Notes: generated from the sequence alone by a model not told the origin. 64,000 nt of DNA from Francisella philomiragia subsp. philomiragia ATCC 25015 (GCF_000156715.1 NZ_DS999312.1:186001-250000); one strand, 5' to 3'; positions 1 through 9,108 are shown, counted from the stretch's first letter. Translations and numbers: made by a program.

Positions 1-1041
1 CCAGTTGTTAAAGTTGTTGATGAAAAAGGCAATGAGCTTAAATCAATTTCATTAGCTGTAGGTGCTGTATTGAACGTTACTGATGATTCAGTATTAGAGG
101 TTGGTGATGTTGTTGCTAAGATTCCTTTAGAAGGATCTAAGAATAAGGATATTACAGGTGGTCTTCCACGAGTTGCTGAACTTTTTGAGGCTAGACGACC
201 TAAAGATGCTGCAATATTATCGCCTTGCGATGGTATGGTTAGATTGGGTAATAGAGATACTAAAGAAAAGCAAAGGATTGAAATCTTGGATAAGAGCGGT
301 CATATTGCTGAAGAGATACTATTGCCTAAATCTAGACATCTAGTAGTTTTTGATGGCGAGCAGGTATCTAAAGGCGACGTATTAGCCGATGGTCCTACTG
401 ATCCACATGATCTTCTTAAGTATAAAGGTTTAGAAGCGTTTGCTGACTATATCTTGATTGAAGCTCAGTCTGTATATCGTATGCAAGGTGTTGTAATTAA
501 CGATAAGCATATTGAAACAATCGTTAGACAGATGTTAAGAAAAGCAACAATTCTTGATGAAGGTGATAGTAAGTTTGTCAAAGATGAAAGTATTGAATTA
601 GTAAGAATACTTGAAGAAAATGATAGACTAGCTAAAGAAGGTAAGAGATTGGTTGAGTATGAGCTTACTCTAATGGGTATCACTAGATCATCTTTATCTA
701 CGGAGTCATTCTTGTCTGCAGCATCCTTCCAAGAAACGACTAGAGTATTAACTGAGGCTTCGATACATTCTCAAGTTGATCAATTAAGAGGACTTAAAGA
801 AAACGTTCTTATTGGTAGACTAATACCTACAGGTACAGGTTTAGCGGTTAGAAAAGAGTCTAATAAAATTGAGAAGATGAGAGAAGAGCTAGGTGTAGAA
901 GATAATATGATATTCACAGAAGCATCATCATTTAACTCTGAAGACACTCTCTTTGAGAATCAAATTGAAAAAGAAGATAAAGATCTTAATGATGATATTG
1001 AAGAGTCATTAAGAAATGCTTTGGAATCTTTAGATTTCTAA
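1..1041 (+). CDS. rpoC: RNA polymerase subunit beta' (C-terminal part, 5' end outside window)
   Basis: The reading frame is open from base 1, so this is the 3' part (about 346 codons) of a much longer gene that begins upstream. The product is the beta' subunit of core RNA polymerase. Visible beta' C-terminal landmarks are the [10 protein letters not shown] segment, the [13 protein letters not shown] segment and the [16 protein letters not shown] stretch, all strongly conserved in proteobacterial RpoC. The last about 45 residues are acidic and variable, as is usual. A hairpin follows about 20 nt after the stop. Identification is secure; only the start is missing. Confidence 0.97.
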   Translation, partial: PVVKVVDEKGNELKSISLAVGAVLNVTDDSVLEVGDVVAKIPLEGSKNKDITGGLPRVAELFEARRPKDAAILSPCDGMVRLGNRDTKEKQRIEILDKSGHIAEEILLPKSRHLVVFDGEQVSKGDVLADGPTDPHDLLKYKGLEAFADYILIEAQSVYRMQGVVINDKHIETIVRQMLRKATILDEGDSKFVKDESIELVRILEENDRLAKEGKRLVEYELTLMGITRSSLSTESFLSAASFQETTRVLTEASIHSQVDQLRGLKENVLIGRLIPTGTGLAVRKESNKIEKMREELGVEDNMIFTEASSFNSEDTLFENQIEKEDKDLNDDIEESLRNALESLDF

Positions 1042-1059
1042 TTATTATTTGTATCAAAG

Positions 1060-1083
1060 TATTGCATATTTATAAATGCAATA
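1060..1083 (+). terminator. Putative terminator hairpin after rpoC
   Basis: TATTGCAT (1060-1067) and ATGCAATA (1076-1083) form a perfect 8-bp stem with an 8-nt loop, 18 nt after the rpoC stop codon. Only a short T run (TTTT near 1092) follows, so termination may be partial. Confidence 0.45.
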
Positions 1084-1171
1084 TCAAAGAGTTTTCTAAA
1101 ATATCTCTCAAATTAAGTTTTATAATTTCAAAAAAATTAACTATAATATTGTCAATATATCTTATATAAGA

Positions 1172-1426
1172 ATGTGGCTAGTGTTTAGTACAATTAAAAA
1201 ACTGTTTTGGCAAATACTATTTGGTTTAGCAATTATTGTAATTGTTTTTTTATCTATATTGAATACTGATAATGTCAGTTTTGATTACATATTTGGTAGT
1301 ACAACATTGCCTCTTATGGTGCTTTTATCTATTGCTTTTGTGATTGGTTTGGTTGTGGGCTCATTTATAACTAAATTTATTCAGATCACAAAGACTAATG
1401 GTGGTGCTGGGGCTGCTAAGAAATAA
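1172..1426 (+). CDS. LapA-like inner-membrane protein (DUF1049 type)
   Basis: This 84-residue protein has two hydrophobic segments (about residues 12-30 and 45-68) and the pattern of LapA/YciS family proteins: short N-terminus, transmembrane helix, [12 protein letters not shown]-like linker, second helix, then a polar tail ending in Gly/Ala/Lys. In E. coli the LapA protein works with LapB in controlling LPS synthesis, but no lapB is adjacent here, so that role is only inferred. The stop codon overlaps the start of tsaD by one base (TAATG), which suggests translational coupling. A GTG three codons downstream is an alternative start. Confidence 0.7.
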   Translation: MWLVFSTIKKLFWQILFGLAIIVIVFLSILNTDNVSFDYIFGSTTLPLMVLLSIAFVIGLVVGSFITKFIQITKTNGGAGAAKK

Positions 1427-2436
1427 TGCTTGTTTTAGGTATAGAAAGCTCCTGTGATGAAACTGGTTTGGCGATTTATGATTATTCATCTAAAACTCTT
1501 GTTGCAGATGTATTATATAGTCAGATAGATTTGCATAAAAAATATGGTGGTGTAGTTCCAGAACTTGCATCACGTGAACATATTGCAAAATTAAATATTT
1601 TGACTAAAGAGCTACTCAGTAATGCTAACATCAATTTTAATGACTTAAGCTGCATTGCCTATACAGCTATGCCAGGACTGATTGGTGCACTGATGGTGGG
1701 GGCAACTTTTGCTAAAACATTAGGATTGATACATAATATTGATACAGTAGCTGTACATCATCTTGAAGGACATTTATTATCGCCTCTTTTAGATCAAAGT
1801 AGTGATATAAAATATCCATTCGTTGCATTACTGGTATCTGGTGGGCATACTCAATTATTCGAAGTTAGAGAGTTTGGAGAATACTCTTTACTCGGAGAGT
1901 CTATTGATGATGCTGCTGGAGAAGCATTTGATAAAACAGCTAAACTTCTAGGGATGTCATACCCTGGTGGAGTCGAGGTGGCTAATCTTGCTGAAAAAGC
2001 TACAGATAAAAAAAAGTATGATCTGCCTAGACCAATGAAAAATAAGCCTAATTTGGATTTTAGTTTTAGCGGTCTAAAGACTGCTGTATTGAATACTTGG
2101 TATAGTGAAATAGATCAGTCATATGAAAATAAAGCAAATTTATGTTATGCATTTCAAGAAGCGGCTGTAGATGTTTTAGTAACAAAGTGTGAAAAAGCCT
2201 TACAGAAGACAGGAAACAAAAGGTTGGTTATATCTGGTGGGGTTAGTGCAAATAAATTGCTACGCTCTAAGTTGGATGTACTGTCCAAGAATAAGGGTTA
2301 TGAGATATTTTTCCCTCCAATGAAATATTGTACAGATAATGGTGCAATGATTGCTCTTGCTGGTGCTTATAGATATGCCAATAGTTTTAAGGATTCTAAT
2401 TTAGAAATCAATGTTAAAGCTAGAGCCCAAATTTAA
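1426..2436 (+). CDS. tsaD: tRNA N6-threonylcarbamoyladenosine transferase TsaD
   Basis: TsaD (also called Gcp/YgjD) transfers the threonylcarbamoyl group to A37 of tRNAs that read ANN codons. The 336-residue length is typical. The N-terminal [10 protein letters not shown] signature, the metal-binding HHLEGH motif (H112 and H116), VSGGHTQL, the [10 protein letters not shown] segment and the late [10 protein letters not shown] motif are all present in order. It overlaps the LapA-like gene by one base, so the two are probably co-transcribed; partner genes tsaB, tsaC and tsaE are not in the window. Confidence 0.97.
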   Translation: MLVLGIESSCDETGLAIYDYSSKTLVADVLYSQIDLHKKYGGVVPELASREHIAKLNILTKELLSNANINFNDLSCIAYTAMPGLIGALMVGATFAKTLGLIHNIDTVAVHHLEGHLLSPLLDQSSDIKYPFVALLVSGGHTQLFEVREFGEYSLLGESIDDAAGEAFDKTAKLLGMSYPGGVEVANLAEKATDKKKYDLPRPMKNKPNLDFSFSGLKTAVLNTWYSEIDQSYENKANLCYAFQEAAVDVLVTKCEKALQKTGNKRLVISGGVSANKLLRSKLDVLSKNKGYEIFFPPMKYCTDNGAMIALAGAYRYANSFKDSNLEINVKARAQI

Positions 2437-2503
2437 ACCCGCTTAAATAGCTATCAAAAAAATCAGATACGTGTTATCATAGTATTGTAGTTAATTTTCC
2501 CGT

Positions 2504-2520
2504 ATCCACATCAGGTGGAT
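2504..2520 (+). promoter_or_regulatory. Short inverted repeat upstream of the desaturase
   Basis: ATCCAC (2504-2509) and GTGGAT (2515-2520) form a 6-bp inverted repeat with a 5-nt loop, 30 nt upstream of the desaturase start. It could be an operator or a leader hairpin; nothing else supports a specific function. Confidence 0.3.
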
Positions 2521-2549
2521 TAAATTCAAAAAAAGGTTAAAGGTTCTAA

Positions 2550-3719
2550 ATGAATAATAATAATGAAATGATACATCAAACCATAGAAAAACAAGGAAGT
2601 ATAGTTTGGAAGAGTGTCTTCGGGCTATTGCTTCTTCCATTGGTTACAGTTATCGCAGTGCCGTGGTATGCTATGACTTATGGATTCTCAACTTCAGATT
2701 ATGTCTGTCTAATAGTTTTCTATGCACTTACAGGTGTTGGTATTACAATGGGTTACCATAGATTGTGGTCGCACAAAACATACAAGGCTAACAAGATAGT
2801 AACATACGCACTTCTTCTTTTTGGTACTGCAGCATTACAGAATAGTGTAATTCAATGGTCATCAGATCATAGAAAACACCATAAAGATGTTGATGATCCT
2901 GTAAAAGATCCGTATGCAGCTACAAGAGGTTTTTGGTTCTCTCACTTTGGTTGGTTATTAAGACATAGTAGTCCTGATGTCCAAGAAATAAGAGGAGTTA
3001 ATGATTTGTTAAAGGATAAAGCTTTAGTGTTTCAACATAATCATTATACTGTGTTGGCTATTCTGGCGTGTTTTGGGTTGCCAGCGTTCTTAGGTTTTAT
3101 ATTTGGATTTGCAACAGGTGGAACACTTACAGCTGCTTGGCAAAGTGCCTTGGGGTTTTTAATTTTAGGTGGTCTGCTTAGAGTTGTTTTAGTTCATCAT
3201 GCAACTTTTTGTATTAACTCCTTAGCGCATACTATTGGTAAAAGACCATATTCTACAAAAAATACAGCTAGAGATAGTTGGATAACTGCTATAGTGACTG
3301 GTGGAGAAGGCTATCATAACTATCATCATGCGTTTGCTGGCGATTATAGAAATGGTATCAGATGGTTTGATCTAGATCCATCTAAGTGGTTTATTGCAGG
3401 TTTAGCAAAAATAGGCTGGTGTTATGATCTTAAAACCACGCCTAAGCATTTAATTGAAATTGCGAAAGCTAAGGTTAAGTTAGATGAGGCGCTAACTAAG
3501 AAGAATAAATCGTTCGATTTGGGTATTGAGGAATTGTACTCTAAGTTAGTTACAAATGTTAAAAACATGTATAGTGCTAAGCAAGAATATCTAAAAGCTA
3601 AGAAAGAAAATGTATTATCTAAAGCTGATATAAAAGAGATAAAATCTAAATATAAAGATTTAAAAATTGAATTTATTCAAGCGAAGAAAAAATATAATAA
3701 AGCTAGTACTATAGCATAA
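2550..3719 (+). CDS. Membrane fatty-acid (acyl-CoA-type) delta-9 desaturase with C-terminal charged tail
   Basis: This is an integral-membrane di-iron desaturase that introduces a double bond into saturated acyl chains. The three histidine boxes of the stearoyl-CoA desaturase type are visible: HRLWSH (70-75), HRKHH (107-111) and EGYHNYHH (253-260), between hydrophobic segments near 25-65, 85-100 and 165-215. The NSLAH motif (223-227) also fits. Residues about 300-389 form a Lys/Glu/Ala-rich tail that looks like a coiled coil and is not needed for the fold. The start at ATG 2550 follows AAAGG. It stands alone, with a 722-bp gene-free stretch after it. Membrane fluidity control is the inferred role. 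Confidence 0.92.
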   Translation: MNNNNEMIHQTIEKQGSIVWKSVFGLLLLPLVTVIAVPWYAMTYGFSTSDYVCLIVFYALTGVGITMGYHRLWSHKTYKANKIVTYALLLFGTAALQNSVIQWSSDHRKHHKDVDDPVKDPYAATRGFWFSHFGWLLRHSSPDVQEIRGVNDLLKDKALVFQHNHYTVLAILACFGLPAFLGFIFGFATGGTLTAAWQSALGFLILGGLLRVVLVHHATFCINSLAHTIGKRPYSTKNTARDSWITAIVTGGEGYHNYHHAFAGDYRNGIRWFDLDPSKWFIAGLAKIGWCYDLKTTPKHLIEIAKAKVKLDEALTKKNKSFDLGIEELYSKLVTNVKNMYSAKQEYLKAKKENVLSKADIKEIKSKYKDLKIEFIQAKKKYNKASTIA

Positions 3720-4441
3720 TCTAATAAATATTTCTTAGGTATTCCCTTTCAAAAACTTTCCCTCTAATATTTTATAAATATAAGTTTAAAATTTATGTAT
3801 CAAAGGTTGTAGGTTATTTAGTAAATTTGTTCTTATGCACATAATAATTTAAGTGATAATTGACTAAATGGCTCATATCTAAGCTATTTACCAGATTCTG
3901 TAGTCAAGCCCTGACACAATGTAATGTAATATTGCCTTGATACTGTCCAAAAAAAGAGTGTCTATATTCTATTATCGAACTTTGTAACCAAAATATGCTT
4001 AACTTTACAGAAACTGGTAAGGGATATTTAGATTTGTTGCTTTCAACTACTCTTTAGATATAAATGTTTAGTGATTAACGAACTATTAAATTATCTAATT
4101 TAGTTAGAGTCGTCTAACTCAGAAGTTTCATGAGCACCTCTAAAAGTTTATCTTAAAAGTCTCTAATGGAGCCAATTATATTTCCCAATATAAGTCTTTT
4201 TATTATTATCTTGTATTTTCGATTAGATTGAAAAATAGATACTAGAAATGCCGGAGTATAGTGGCATATGAGTTTATATTATTATTCTCAATATTGTATA
4301 AATAATATATATGGTTAGCTATAAACTCTTAATAAAAAGACAACCACTTTCACTTTCACAAAGTATTGTCATATTATTGTAATAGATTCTAATAATATAG
4401 GTGGTTGATTTTATTGAAATATAGAGAATATAAATAAGAAA
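3720..4441. other. Gene-free AT-rich region of 722 bp
   Basis: No convincing coding sequence is visible on either strand between the desaturase and the metK 3' end. It contains a 7-bp inverted repeat AGTTAGA/TCTAACT (4102-4108 and 4113-4119, loop GTCG), a small ATGCC/GGCAT repeat (4248-4252 and 4263-4267) and, at its right end, a nested stem structure that may terminate metK. Stop codons are frequent in all frames I inspected, so it may be decayed DNA or hold an unrecognised small RNA. I recognise no insertion-sequence ends. Confidence 0.6.
4331..4407 (-). terminator. Nested hairpin with U-run downstream of metK
   Basis: Read on the minus strand, CAACCAC (4407-4401) pairs with GTGGTTG (4347-4341). 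Inside this, ATATTATT (4398-4391) pairs with AATAATAT (4378-4371) over a 12-nt loop. The 3' arm is followed directly by TCTTTTTATT on the minus strand, as in a Rho-independent terminator. It starts 35 nt after the metK stop. The long loop makes it less classical, so an sRNA 3' end is an alternative reading. Confidence 0.45.
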
Positions 4442-5602
4442 TTAGATTTTAGCAGCAGATTTAAGGTTATCAGCCTTATCTATTTTTTCCCAAGTAAACT
4501 CTGGTAACTCGCGACCAAAATGACCATAGTTAGAAGTTTTGCGATAAATAGGTCTAAGTAGATCAAGATTTTCGATAATCTTACCAACTCTAAGATCAAA
4601 AGTTTCTGAGACTAGTTTTTCAATTTTGCTATCAGAAATTTTACCTGTACCAAAAGTGTTGACCATCAAAGAAACAGGCTTTGCTACACCAATAGCATAA
4701 GCAACTTGAACTTCACATTTATCAGCTAGCCCAGCAGCAACAATATTCTTAGCGATATATCTACCCATATATGCACCAGAGCGATCAACTTTTGAAGGAT
4801 CTTTTCCAGAGAATGCACCTCCACCATGATGAGCAGCTCCACCATAAGTATCAACAATAATTTTTCTACCTGTAAGACCACAATCTCCTTGAGGACCGCC
4901 TATTAAGAAGACACCTGTTGGATTAATATGATACTTCGTGTCTTTTGTTATTAGTTCAGCAGGGATTACTTCTTTTACAATCTCTTCAATAACAGCATCG
5001 TATAAATCTTTTTGAGATATTGATTCGTTATGCTGAGTAGATAAGACAATTGTATCAATAAACTTAGGTTTATCATTTTCATATGCTAAAGTTACTTGAG
5101 CTTTTGCATCTGGTCTTAACCATCCAAGTTTGCCTGATTTTCTATGTTCTGCTTGTTTTATCATTAGTAAATGAGAATAGTAAATCGCAGAAGGCATCAA
5201 AGTTGGTGTTTCATTGGTAGCGAAACCAAACATTAGTCCTTGATCACCTGCGCCAAGATCTTCTAGTGAGCCGCGATCAACACCTTGGGCAATGTCACTA
5301 GATTGTTTACCAATAGCATTGATTACAGAGCAAGTTCTGCCATCAATACCTTTGTTTGCATTATCGTATCCAGTTTCAACGATTACTTTTCTGACTAGCT
5401 CTTCAATATCAATCCAAGCAGAAGTTGTAATTTCGCCAGCAACTAGAGCCATGCCAGTTTTTACTAAAGTTTCACATGCAACACGAGCGTTTTTATCTTG
5501 TTTTAAAATTTCATCTAAGATTGCATCTGATATTTGATCAGCTAGTTTATCTGGATGTCCTTCTGAAACCGACTCAGATGTGAATAAATAATTTTTTGAC
5601 AT
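4442..5602 (-). CDS. metK: S-adenosylmethionine synthetase
   Basis: MetK makes S-adenosylmethionine from methionine and ATP. The 386-residue length is normal for bacterial enzymes. Family motifs are clear: [20 protein letters not shown] at the N-terminus (H16 in the ATP-binding region), [12 protein letters not shown] in the middle, and the [20 protein letters not shown] signature. The ATG at 5602 is preceded by GGGAG. That Shine-Dalgarno sequence lies partly inside a hairpin at the end of a leader of about 120 nt holding a SAM-II-like aptamer, so product feedback control of translation is likely. Confidence 0.98.
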   Translation of the reverse strand: MSKNYLFTSESVSEGHPDKLADQISDAILDEILKQDKNARVACETLVKTGMALVAGEITTSAWIDIEELVRKVIVETGYDNANKGIDGRTCSVINAIGKQSSDIAQGVDRGSLEDLGAGDQGLMFGFATNETPTLMPSAIYYSHLLMIKQAEHRKSGKLGWLRPDAKAQVTLAYENDKPKFIDTIVLSTQHNESISQKDLYDAVIEEIVKEVIPAELITKDTKYHINPTGVFLIGGPQGDCGLTGRKIIVDTYGGAAHHGGGAFSGKDPSKVDRSGAYMGRYIAKNIVAAGLADKCEVQVAYAIGVAKPVSLMVNTFGTGKISDSKIEKLVSETFDLRVGKIIENLDLLRPIYRKTSNYGHFGRELPEFTWEKIDKADNLKSAAKI

Positions 5603-5611
5603 TTTGTTCTC

Positions 5612-5632
5612 CCTTTTAGTGTTGCTAAAAGG
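5612..5632 (-). promoter_or_regulatory. Ribosome-binding-site hairpin in the metK leader (expression platform)
   Basis: On the minus strand CCTTTTAG (5632-5625) and CTAAAAGG (5619-5612) form a perfect 8-bp stem with loop CAACA. Its 3' arm runs into the GGGAG Shine-Dalgarno sequence of metK, so folding would hide the ribosome binding site. The 5' arm contains TTTTAGC (5630-5624), which can instead pair with the GCTAAA (5676-5671) at the 3' end of the SAM-II-like aptamer. This offers an alternative fold that frees the site when SAM is absent. Confidence 0.65.
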
Positions 5633-5669
5633 TCTCTAGAAAATTTTGAATAAAAATTTAGTAGAAACG

Positions 5670-5721
5670 CTTTAGCTTATTATTTAATGTCGCAAGCAAG
5701 TTGTTTGTTAAATTCAGCGAC
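5670..5721 (-). ncRNA. SAM-II (SAM-alpha)-like riboswitch aptamer upstream of metK
   Basis: The minus-strand leader matches the layout of the SAM-II pseudoknot family. P1 is GTCGC (5721-5717) pairing with GCGAC (5693-5689). The first loop TGAATTTAAC resembles the conserved TGATTTAAC. The 3' part ATTAAATAATAAGCTAAA resembles the family's GATAAAT and GCTAAA elements. A GCTT (just before the P1 3' arm) to AAGC (5678-5675) pairing could form the pseudoknot helix. The roughly 52-nt length is also as expected. The gene served, metK, makes the presumed ligand. The match is from memory of the family, not a covariance-model search; the extra A in the first loop is a deviation. Confidence 0.72.
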
Positions 5722-5728
5722 TTCGGGT

Positions 5729-5756
5729 ATTATATATTATGTTTATGTGAAGTCAA
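5729..5756 (-). promoter_or_regulatory. metK promoter
   Basis: On the minus strand TTGACT (5756-5751) and TATAAT (5734-5729) are spaced by 16 nt, a near-consensus sigma-70 promoter. The predicted start near 5722 places the SAM-II-like aptamer at the very 5' end of the transcript. Confidence 0.75.
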
Positions 5757-5759
5757 CTA

Positions 5760-5788
5760 TTGACATTTTAGTCAAGAGACTTTAAAGT
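5760..5788 (+). promoter_or_regulatory. rpsP operon promoter
   Basis: A consensus TTGACA (5760-5765) is followed after 17 nt by TAAAGT (5783-5788), a moderate -10. It is back to back with the metK -35 element, with only 3 bp between them. A later -10-like element around 5815 is also possible. Confidence 0.55.
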
Positions 5789-5895
5789 ATTGCTATTAAA
5801 TTTTTGCATAATTTTTGCTAGGTTTATGGCTGCTAAACTTAGCTAATAAATTTTAATAATTAAAAAATTAAAATATAAAACCGGAGAATAAATAA

Positions 5896-6144
5896 ATGGT
5901 AGTAATTCGTATGGCACGTGGTGGTGCTAAAAAGCGTCCTTTCTATAGAATCGTAGTTGCTGATAAAAGAAGTCCAAGAGATGGTAGATTTATCGAGAAA
6001 CTAGGTTTCTTTAATCCTTTAGCTAAAGGTGGTGAAGAAAGATTAAAGCTCGATGTGGCTAAAGCTGAAGCTTGGCTTGCTAAAGGTGCTCAACCTTCTG
6101 ATAGAGTAGCTAGCTTAATCAAAGAAGCTAAAAAAGTTGCTTAA
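5896..6144 (+). CDS. rpsP: 30S ribosomal protein S16
   Basis: S16 is a small-subunit protein needed for 30S assembly. The 82-residue product begins [21 protein letters not shown], matching the universal S16 start, and contains the [16 protein letters not shown] motif. ATG 5896 follows a GGAG site 8 nt upstream, so the later in-frame ATG at residue 6 is not preferred. It is the first gene of the conserved rpsP-rimM-trmD-rplS operon. Confidence 0.98.
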   Translation: MVVIRMARGGAKKRPFYRIVVADKRSPRDGRFIEKLGFFNPLAKGGEERLKLDVAKAEAWLAKGAQPSDRVASLIKEAKKVA

Positions 6145-6177
6145 TTCGTATTTATAGAATCAAATTATTTTTCTTTT

Positions 6178-6687
6178 ATGTCACAAGATTTTGTGGAAAT
6201 AGCTAAAATTGGTGCTACATATAAGCTTGATGGCGAGCTTAACTTGTATCCTTTAGCAAGTTCAATAGAAACACTTTTGAGTTATGGCAACTGGTATATC
6301 CAGTTACCGGCTAATAGTGCTTGGCAACCACTTAAAGATGAGAGTGTCTTAAGACGAGCTGATAAGCTGTATATTAAGCTTGCTAGTGTTAATGATGTAG
6401 AAACTGCAAAGAAATATGTTAACTCTCTAATTGGAGTGCCAAAAGAAGCATTGCCAAAGGTTGGTAATGACGAAGCTTATTTTACAGATTTAATTGGATG
6501 TACGATTGTAAATACAGCTAATGATTCATTTGGTAAAGTAATTGGGATTATTGAAACTGGTGCTAATGAAGTTTTAGTTTGTAAGAAAGACTCTGATGAA
6601 TATCTTATTCCTTATGTTAAGCAATATATTGTTAGTGAAGATCTTGATTTAAAAAAAATAGTTGTTGATTGGGAATACGATTATTAG
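6178..6687 (+). CDS. rimM: Ribosome maturation factor RimM
   Basis: RimM helps mature the 30S head domain and binds S19. The 169-residue protein has the N-terminal RimM beta-barrel (about 5-85, including [16 protein letters not shown]) and a C-terminal PRC-barrel (about 95-168: [11 protein letters not shown], then EVLVCKK and EYLIPYV). It lies between rpsP and trmD, the standard place. The ATG at 6178 lacks a strong Shine-Dalgarno sequence. Confidence 0.95.
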   Translation: MSQDFVEIAKIGATYKLDGELNLYPLASSIETLLSYGNWYIQLPANSAWQPLKDESVLRRADKLYIKLASVNDVETAKKYVNSLIGVPKEALPKVGNDEAYFTDLIGCTIVNTANDSFGKVIGIIETGANEVLVCKKDSDEYLIPYVKQYIVSEDLDLKKIVVDWEYDY

Positions 6688-6769
6688 TCAATTGCTTTGT
6701 GATTCAATATTTGTGTTTGTTTGTCTTAAGTACTAAAATTAGAGCTGTTTTAATTCTAGATTTAGAAAA

Positions 6770-7537
6770 ATGAAATTTGGCATAATATCTATATTCCCTG
6801 AAATGTTTAAGGCGATAAATGATTTTGGGATTACTGCTAGGGCGATAAAAGACTCTAAGGCATCTATAAAATGCTTTAATCCTCGAGATTATACAACTGA
6901 TAAGCATGCAACGGTAGATGATACCAGCTTTGGTGGTGGGGCCGGTATGGTTATGAAATATGAACCATTATCACAGGCAATCAAAGATGCAAAAAGTACT
7001 TTAGGTTATAATACAAAAGTAGTATACTTGTCACCTCAGGGTAGTGTGTTTAATCATAATAAGGCTCTTGAGCTTTTAGAGAATGATTCATTGATACTGC
7101 TTTGTGGTAGATATGAAGGGGTTGATGAGCGCTTGATTCAAGATTATGTTGATGAAGAGATTTCAGTCGGTGATTTTGTATTAAGTGGTGGTGAGCTCCC
7201 TGCTATGTTAGTTATGGATAGTCTGATAAGGCTATTGCCAGAGGTGTTGGGTAACAAGGATTCCATGATTGAGGATTCTTTTTATGATGGTCTTTTGGAC
7301 TACCCGCATTATACAAAGCCAGCTGTTTTGCCTGATGGTAATGCGGTCCCAAGTGTTTTGTTATCTGGTAATCATAAGGAAATAGCAAAATGGAGGCGTA
7401 AACAGAAGTTGATAAGAACTTATGAGCGTCGTAAAGATTTAATTGAGTGCCTATGCCTATCTGAAGAAGATAAGCAAATTATAAATGATTATAAAATAGA
7501 TATGGTAAGCACAAAAGGAGAGAAAAATGAAAAATAA
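6770..7537 (+). CDS. trmD: tRNA (guanine-37-N1)-methyltransferase
   Basis: TrmD methylates N1 of G37 in tRNAs with G at position 36, using SAM, and prevents frameshifting. The 255-residue length and the SPOUT trefoil-knot motifs [13 protein letters not shown] and [16 protein letters not shown] are diagnostic. The ATG at 6770 begins [13 protein letters not shown] as in other TrmD proteins. Its 3' end overlaps the rplS start by 11 nt, and the rplS Shine-Dalgarno sequence AAAGGAG lies inside trmD. Confidence 0.98.
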   Translation: MKFGIISIFPEMFKAINDFGITARAIKDSKASIKCFNPRDYTTDKHATVDDTSFGGGAGMVMKYEPLSQAIKDAKSTLGYNTKVVYLSPQGSVFNHNKALELLENDSLILLCGRYEGVDERLIQDYVDEEISVGDFVLSGGELPAMLVMDSLIRLLPEVLGNKDSMIEDSFYDGLLDYPHYTKPAVLPDGNAVPSVLLSGNHKEIAKWRRKQKLIRTYERRKDLIECLCLSEEDKQIINDYKIDMVSTKGEKNEK

Positions 7538-7874
7538 ATTTGTTGAATTAGTAGAAAAGTCACAAATCAGAACAGATCTTCCAGAATTTAATCCAGGTGA
7601 TTCGATCACTGTTAACCTATGGATTAAAGAAGGCGATAAGCAAAGAATTCAGGCTTTTAAAGGTTTCGTTCTTAGAAAAAGAAACAGAGGTCTTCACTCT
7701 GCTTTCACAGTAAGAAAAATGTCTTCAGGTATGGGTGTAGAAAGAACTTTCCAAACTCACTCACCTCTAATTGACAGTATCACTGTTGAGAAGAGAGCAG
7801 ATGTACGTAGAGCTAAGCTATACTACATGAGAGGTCTTACTGGTAAGGCTGCTAGAATTAAAGAAAAAGTATAA
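7527..7874 (+). CDS. rplS: 50S ribosomal protein L19
   Basis: L19 sits at the 30S-50S interface. The 115-residue protein shows the family sequence [26 protein letters not shown] and the C-terminal [20 protein letters not shown]. The ATG at 7527 lies within the end of trmD and is preceded by a strong AAAGGAG, indicating coupled but independently strong initiation. It ends the ribosomal operon; xerD follows after 18 nt. Confidence 0.98.
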   Translation: MKNKFVELVEKSQIRTDLPEFNPGDSITVNLWIKEGDKQRIQAFKGFVLRKRNRGLHSAFTVRKMSSGMGVERTFQTHSPLIDSITVEKRADVRRAKLYYMRGLTGKAARIKEKV

Positions 7875-7892
7875 TTCTAGGAAAATCAAAAA

Positions 7893-8771
7893 GTGTCTAC
7901 AGCTGTTGATGCTTTTCTTGATAATCTTTGGCTTGAGCACGGTTTAAGCCAGAACACTATTTCATCTTATCGCACAGATCTAAAGTTCTTACAAAGTTAT
8001 TTCTCACAAGTAGAATTGATTAATCTTGATTTTGAGCAACTATATGCTTTTATATCTTATCGTTCTAAGAATGGCTACAGTAGCCGATCTAATGCACGTA
8101 TGATATCTACTTTACGTAAGTTCTATAATTGGCTTATATCGACAGGTCAAGCTACTACTAATCCGACTACAAAATTAACTTTACCGAAGTTAGCTAAAAG
8201 GTTGCCTAAAGATATGACAGAAGTTGATGTCGAAAGGCTACTTCAAGCGCCTGATTTAACAGATGATATTGGTATTCGTGATAAGGCAATGCTAGAGCTT
8301 ATGTATGCTACCGGTTTGAGAGTTAGTGAGTTGGTTGGGCTAAATACTAATGATATTGATTTGAATGTCGGGGTAATACAAGTCATGGGTAAAGGCTCGA
8401 AAGAGCGAATTGTGCCAATAGGAGAGTATGCTCTTGAATATTTACATAAATATTTTGAAGAGTCGCGTGAGTCGTTAGCTAAAAATTTTAAAGAGAAAGC
8501 TGTTTTTATTAGCAAACATTCAAAGAGAATAACTCGTCAATCTTTTTGGCATCGTATTAAGAGCTATGCGCTTATTGCGGGCATAAACACAGATATATCG
8601 CCACATACTCTAAGACATGCTTTTGCAACACATTTACTCAATCATGGTGCAGATCTTAGATCGGTTCAGTTATTGTTAGGTCATAGTAATGTATCAACAA
8701 CAACTATTTATACACATATATCTCAAAATCGCTTACAAGAAATATACCAAAAACATCATCCAAGAGGTTAA
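7893..8771 (+). CDS. xerD: Tyrosine site-specific recombinase XerD
   Basis: XerD with XerC resolves chromosome dimers at dif. The 292-residue protein has the N-terminal SAM-like core-binding domain (about 1-90) and the catalytic domain with R (TGLRVSEL), K (MGKGSKERIVP), the HTLRHAFATH box, LGHSNVSTT and the nucleophile Y in IYTHIS. The RLPKDMTEVDVERLLQAP stretch and the C-terminal HHPRG are XerD-like rather than XerC-like. The chosen start is GTG 7893, which aligns with the XerD N-terminus. Chromosomal context (right after rplS) argues against an integron or phage integrase. Confidence 0.93.
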   Translation: MSTAVDAFLDNLWLEHGLSQNTISSYRTDLKFLQSYFSQVELINLDFEQLYAFISYRSKNGYSSRSNARMISTLRKFYNWLISTGQATTNPTTKLTLPKLAKRLPKDMTEVDVERLLQAPDLTDDIGIRDKAMLELMYATGLRVSELVGLNTNDIDLNVGVIQVMGKGSKERIVPIGEYALEYLHKYFEESRESLAKNFKEKAVFISKHSKRITRQSFWHRIKSYALIAGINTDISPHTLRHAFATHLLNHGADLRSVQLLLGHSNVSTTTIYTHISQNRLQEIYQKHHPRG

Positions 8772-8820
8772 AATTATTAGAGCTAGAGTTATTTGCTTAA
8801 CTTAGAAGGTATGTTTAAAA

Positions 8821-9108
8821 GTGATATTAAAACTTAAAAGTATAGTAAAAGCTAAACCAGGAAAAAGGTTTTATTTATTGCACAGATATTATCGTAAAAA
8901 ATTATCTAATCCTCTAGTTTTATTAATGTTTTTAATAATTTCAATTGTGGCTTTGATACTTGGTCTAATTATGCTATTTACTCCTGGACCAGGATTATTT
9001 TTTATAGGATTAGCTTTATTACCATTTATTGCAATAAGTAAAAAACTTGCAAGATCACTTGATAAGTTAGAGATATATTTGCGAAGAAAAATAAAGAAGA
9101 AGCTATAG
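8821..9108 (+). CDS. Small membrane protein of the PGPGW type
   Basis: This 95-residue, strongly basic protein has one long hydrophobic region (about 33-78) that probably forms two helices around a TPGPGLFFIGLALLPF motif, which resembles the PGPGW family of putative transmembrane proteins. The function of that family is unknown. The start is GTG 8821; no strong Shine-Dalgarno sequence is visible. It follows xerD by 49 nt and could be co-transcribed with it. Confidence 0.6.
   Translation: MILKLKSIVKAKPGKRFYLLHRYYRKKLSNPLVLLMFLIISIVALILGLIMLFTPGPGLFFIGLALLPFIAISKKLARSLDKLEIYLRRKIKKKL

Noticed and set aside
7893-8771. Possible phage or integron integrase suggesting a mobile element
   Set aside because: The protein aligns along its length with XerD and sits directly behind rplS in a core region; no attachment-site repeats or phage genes are nearby.
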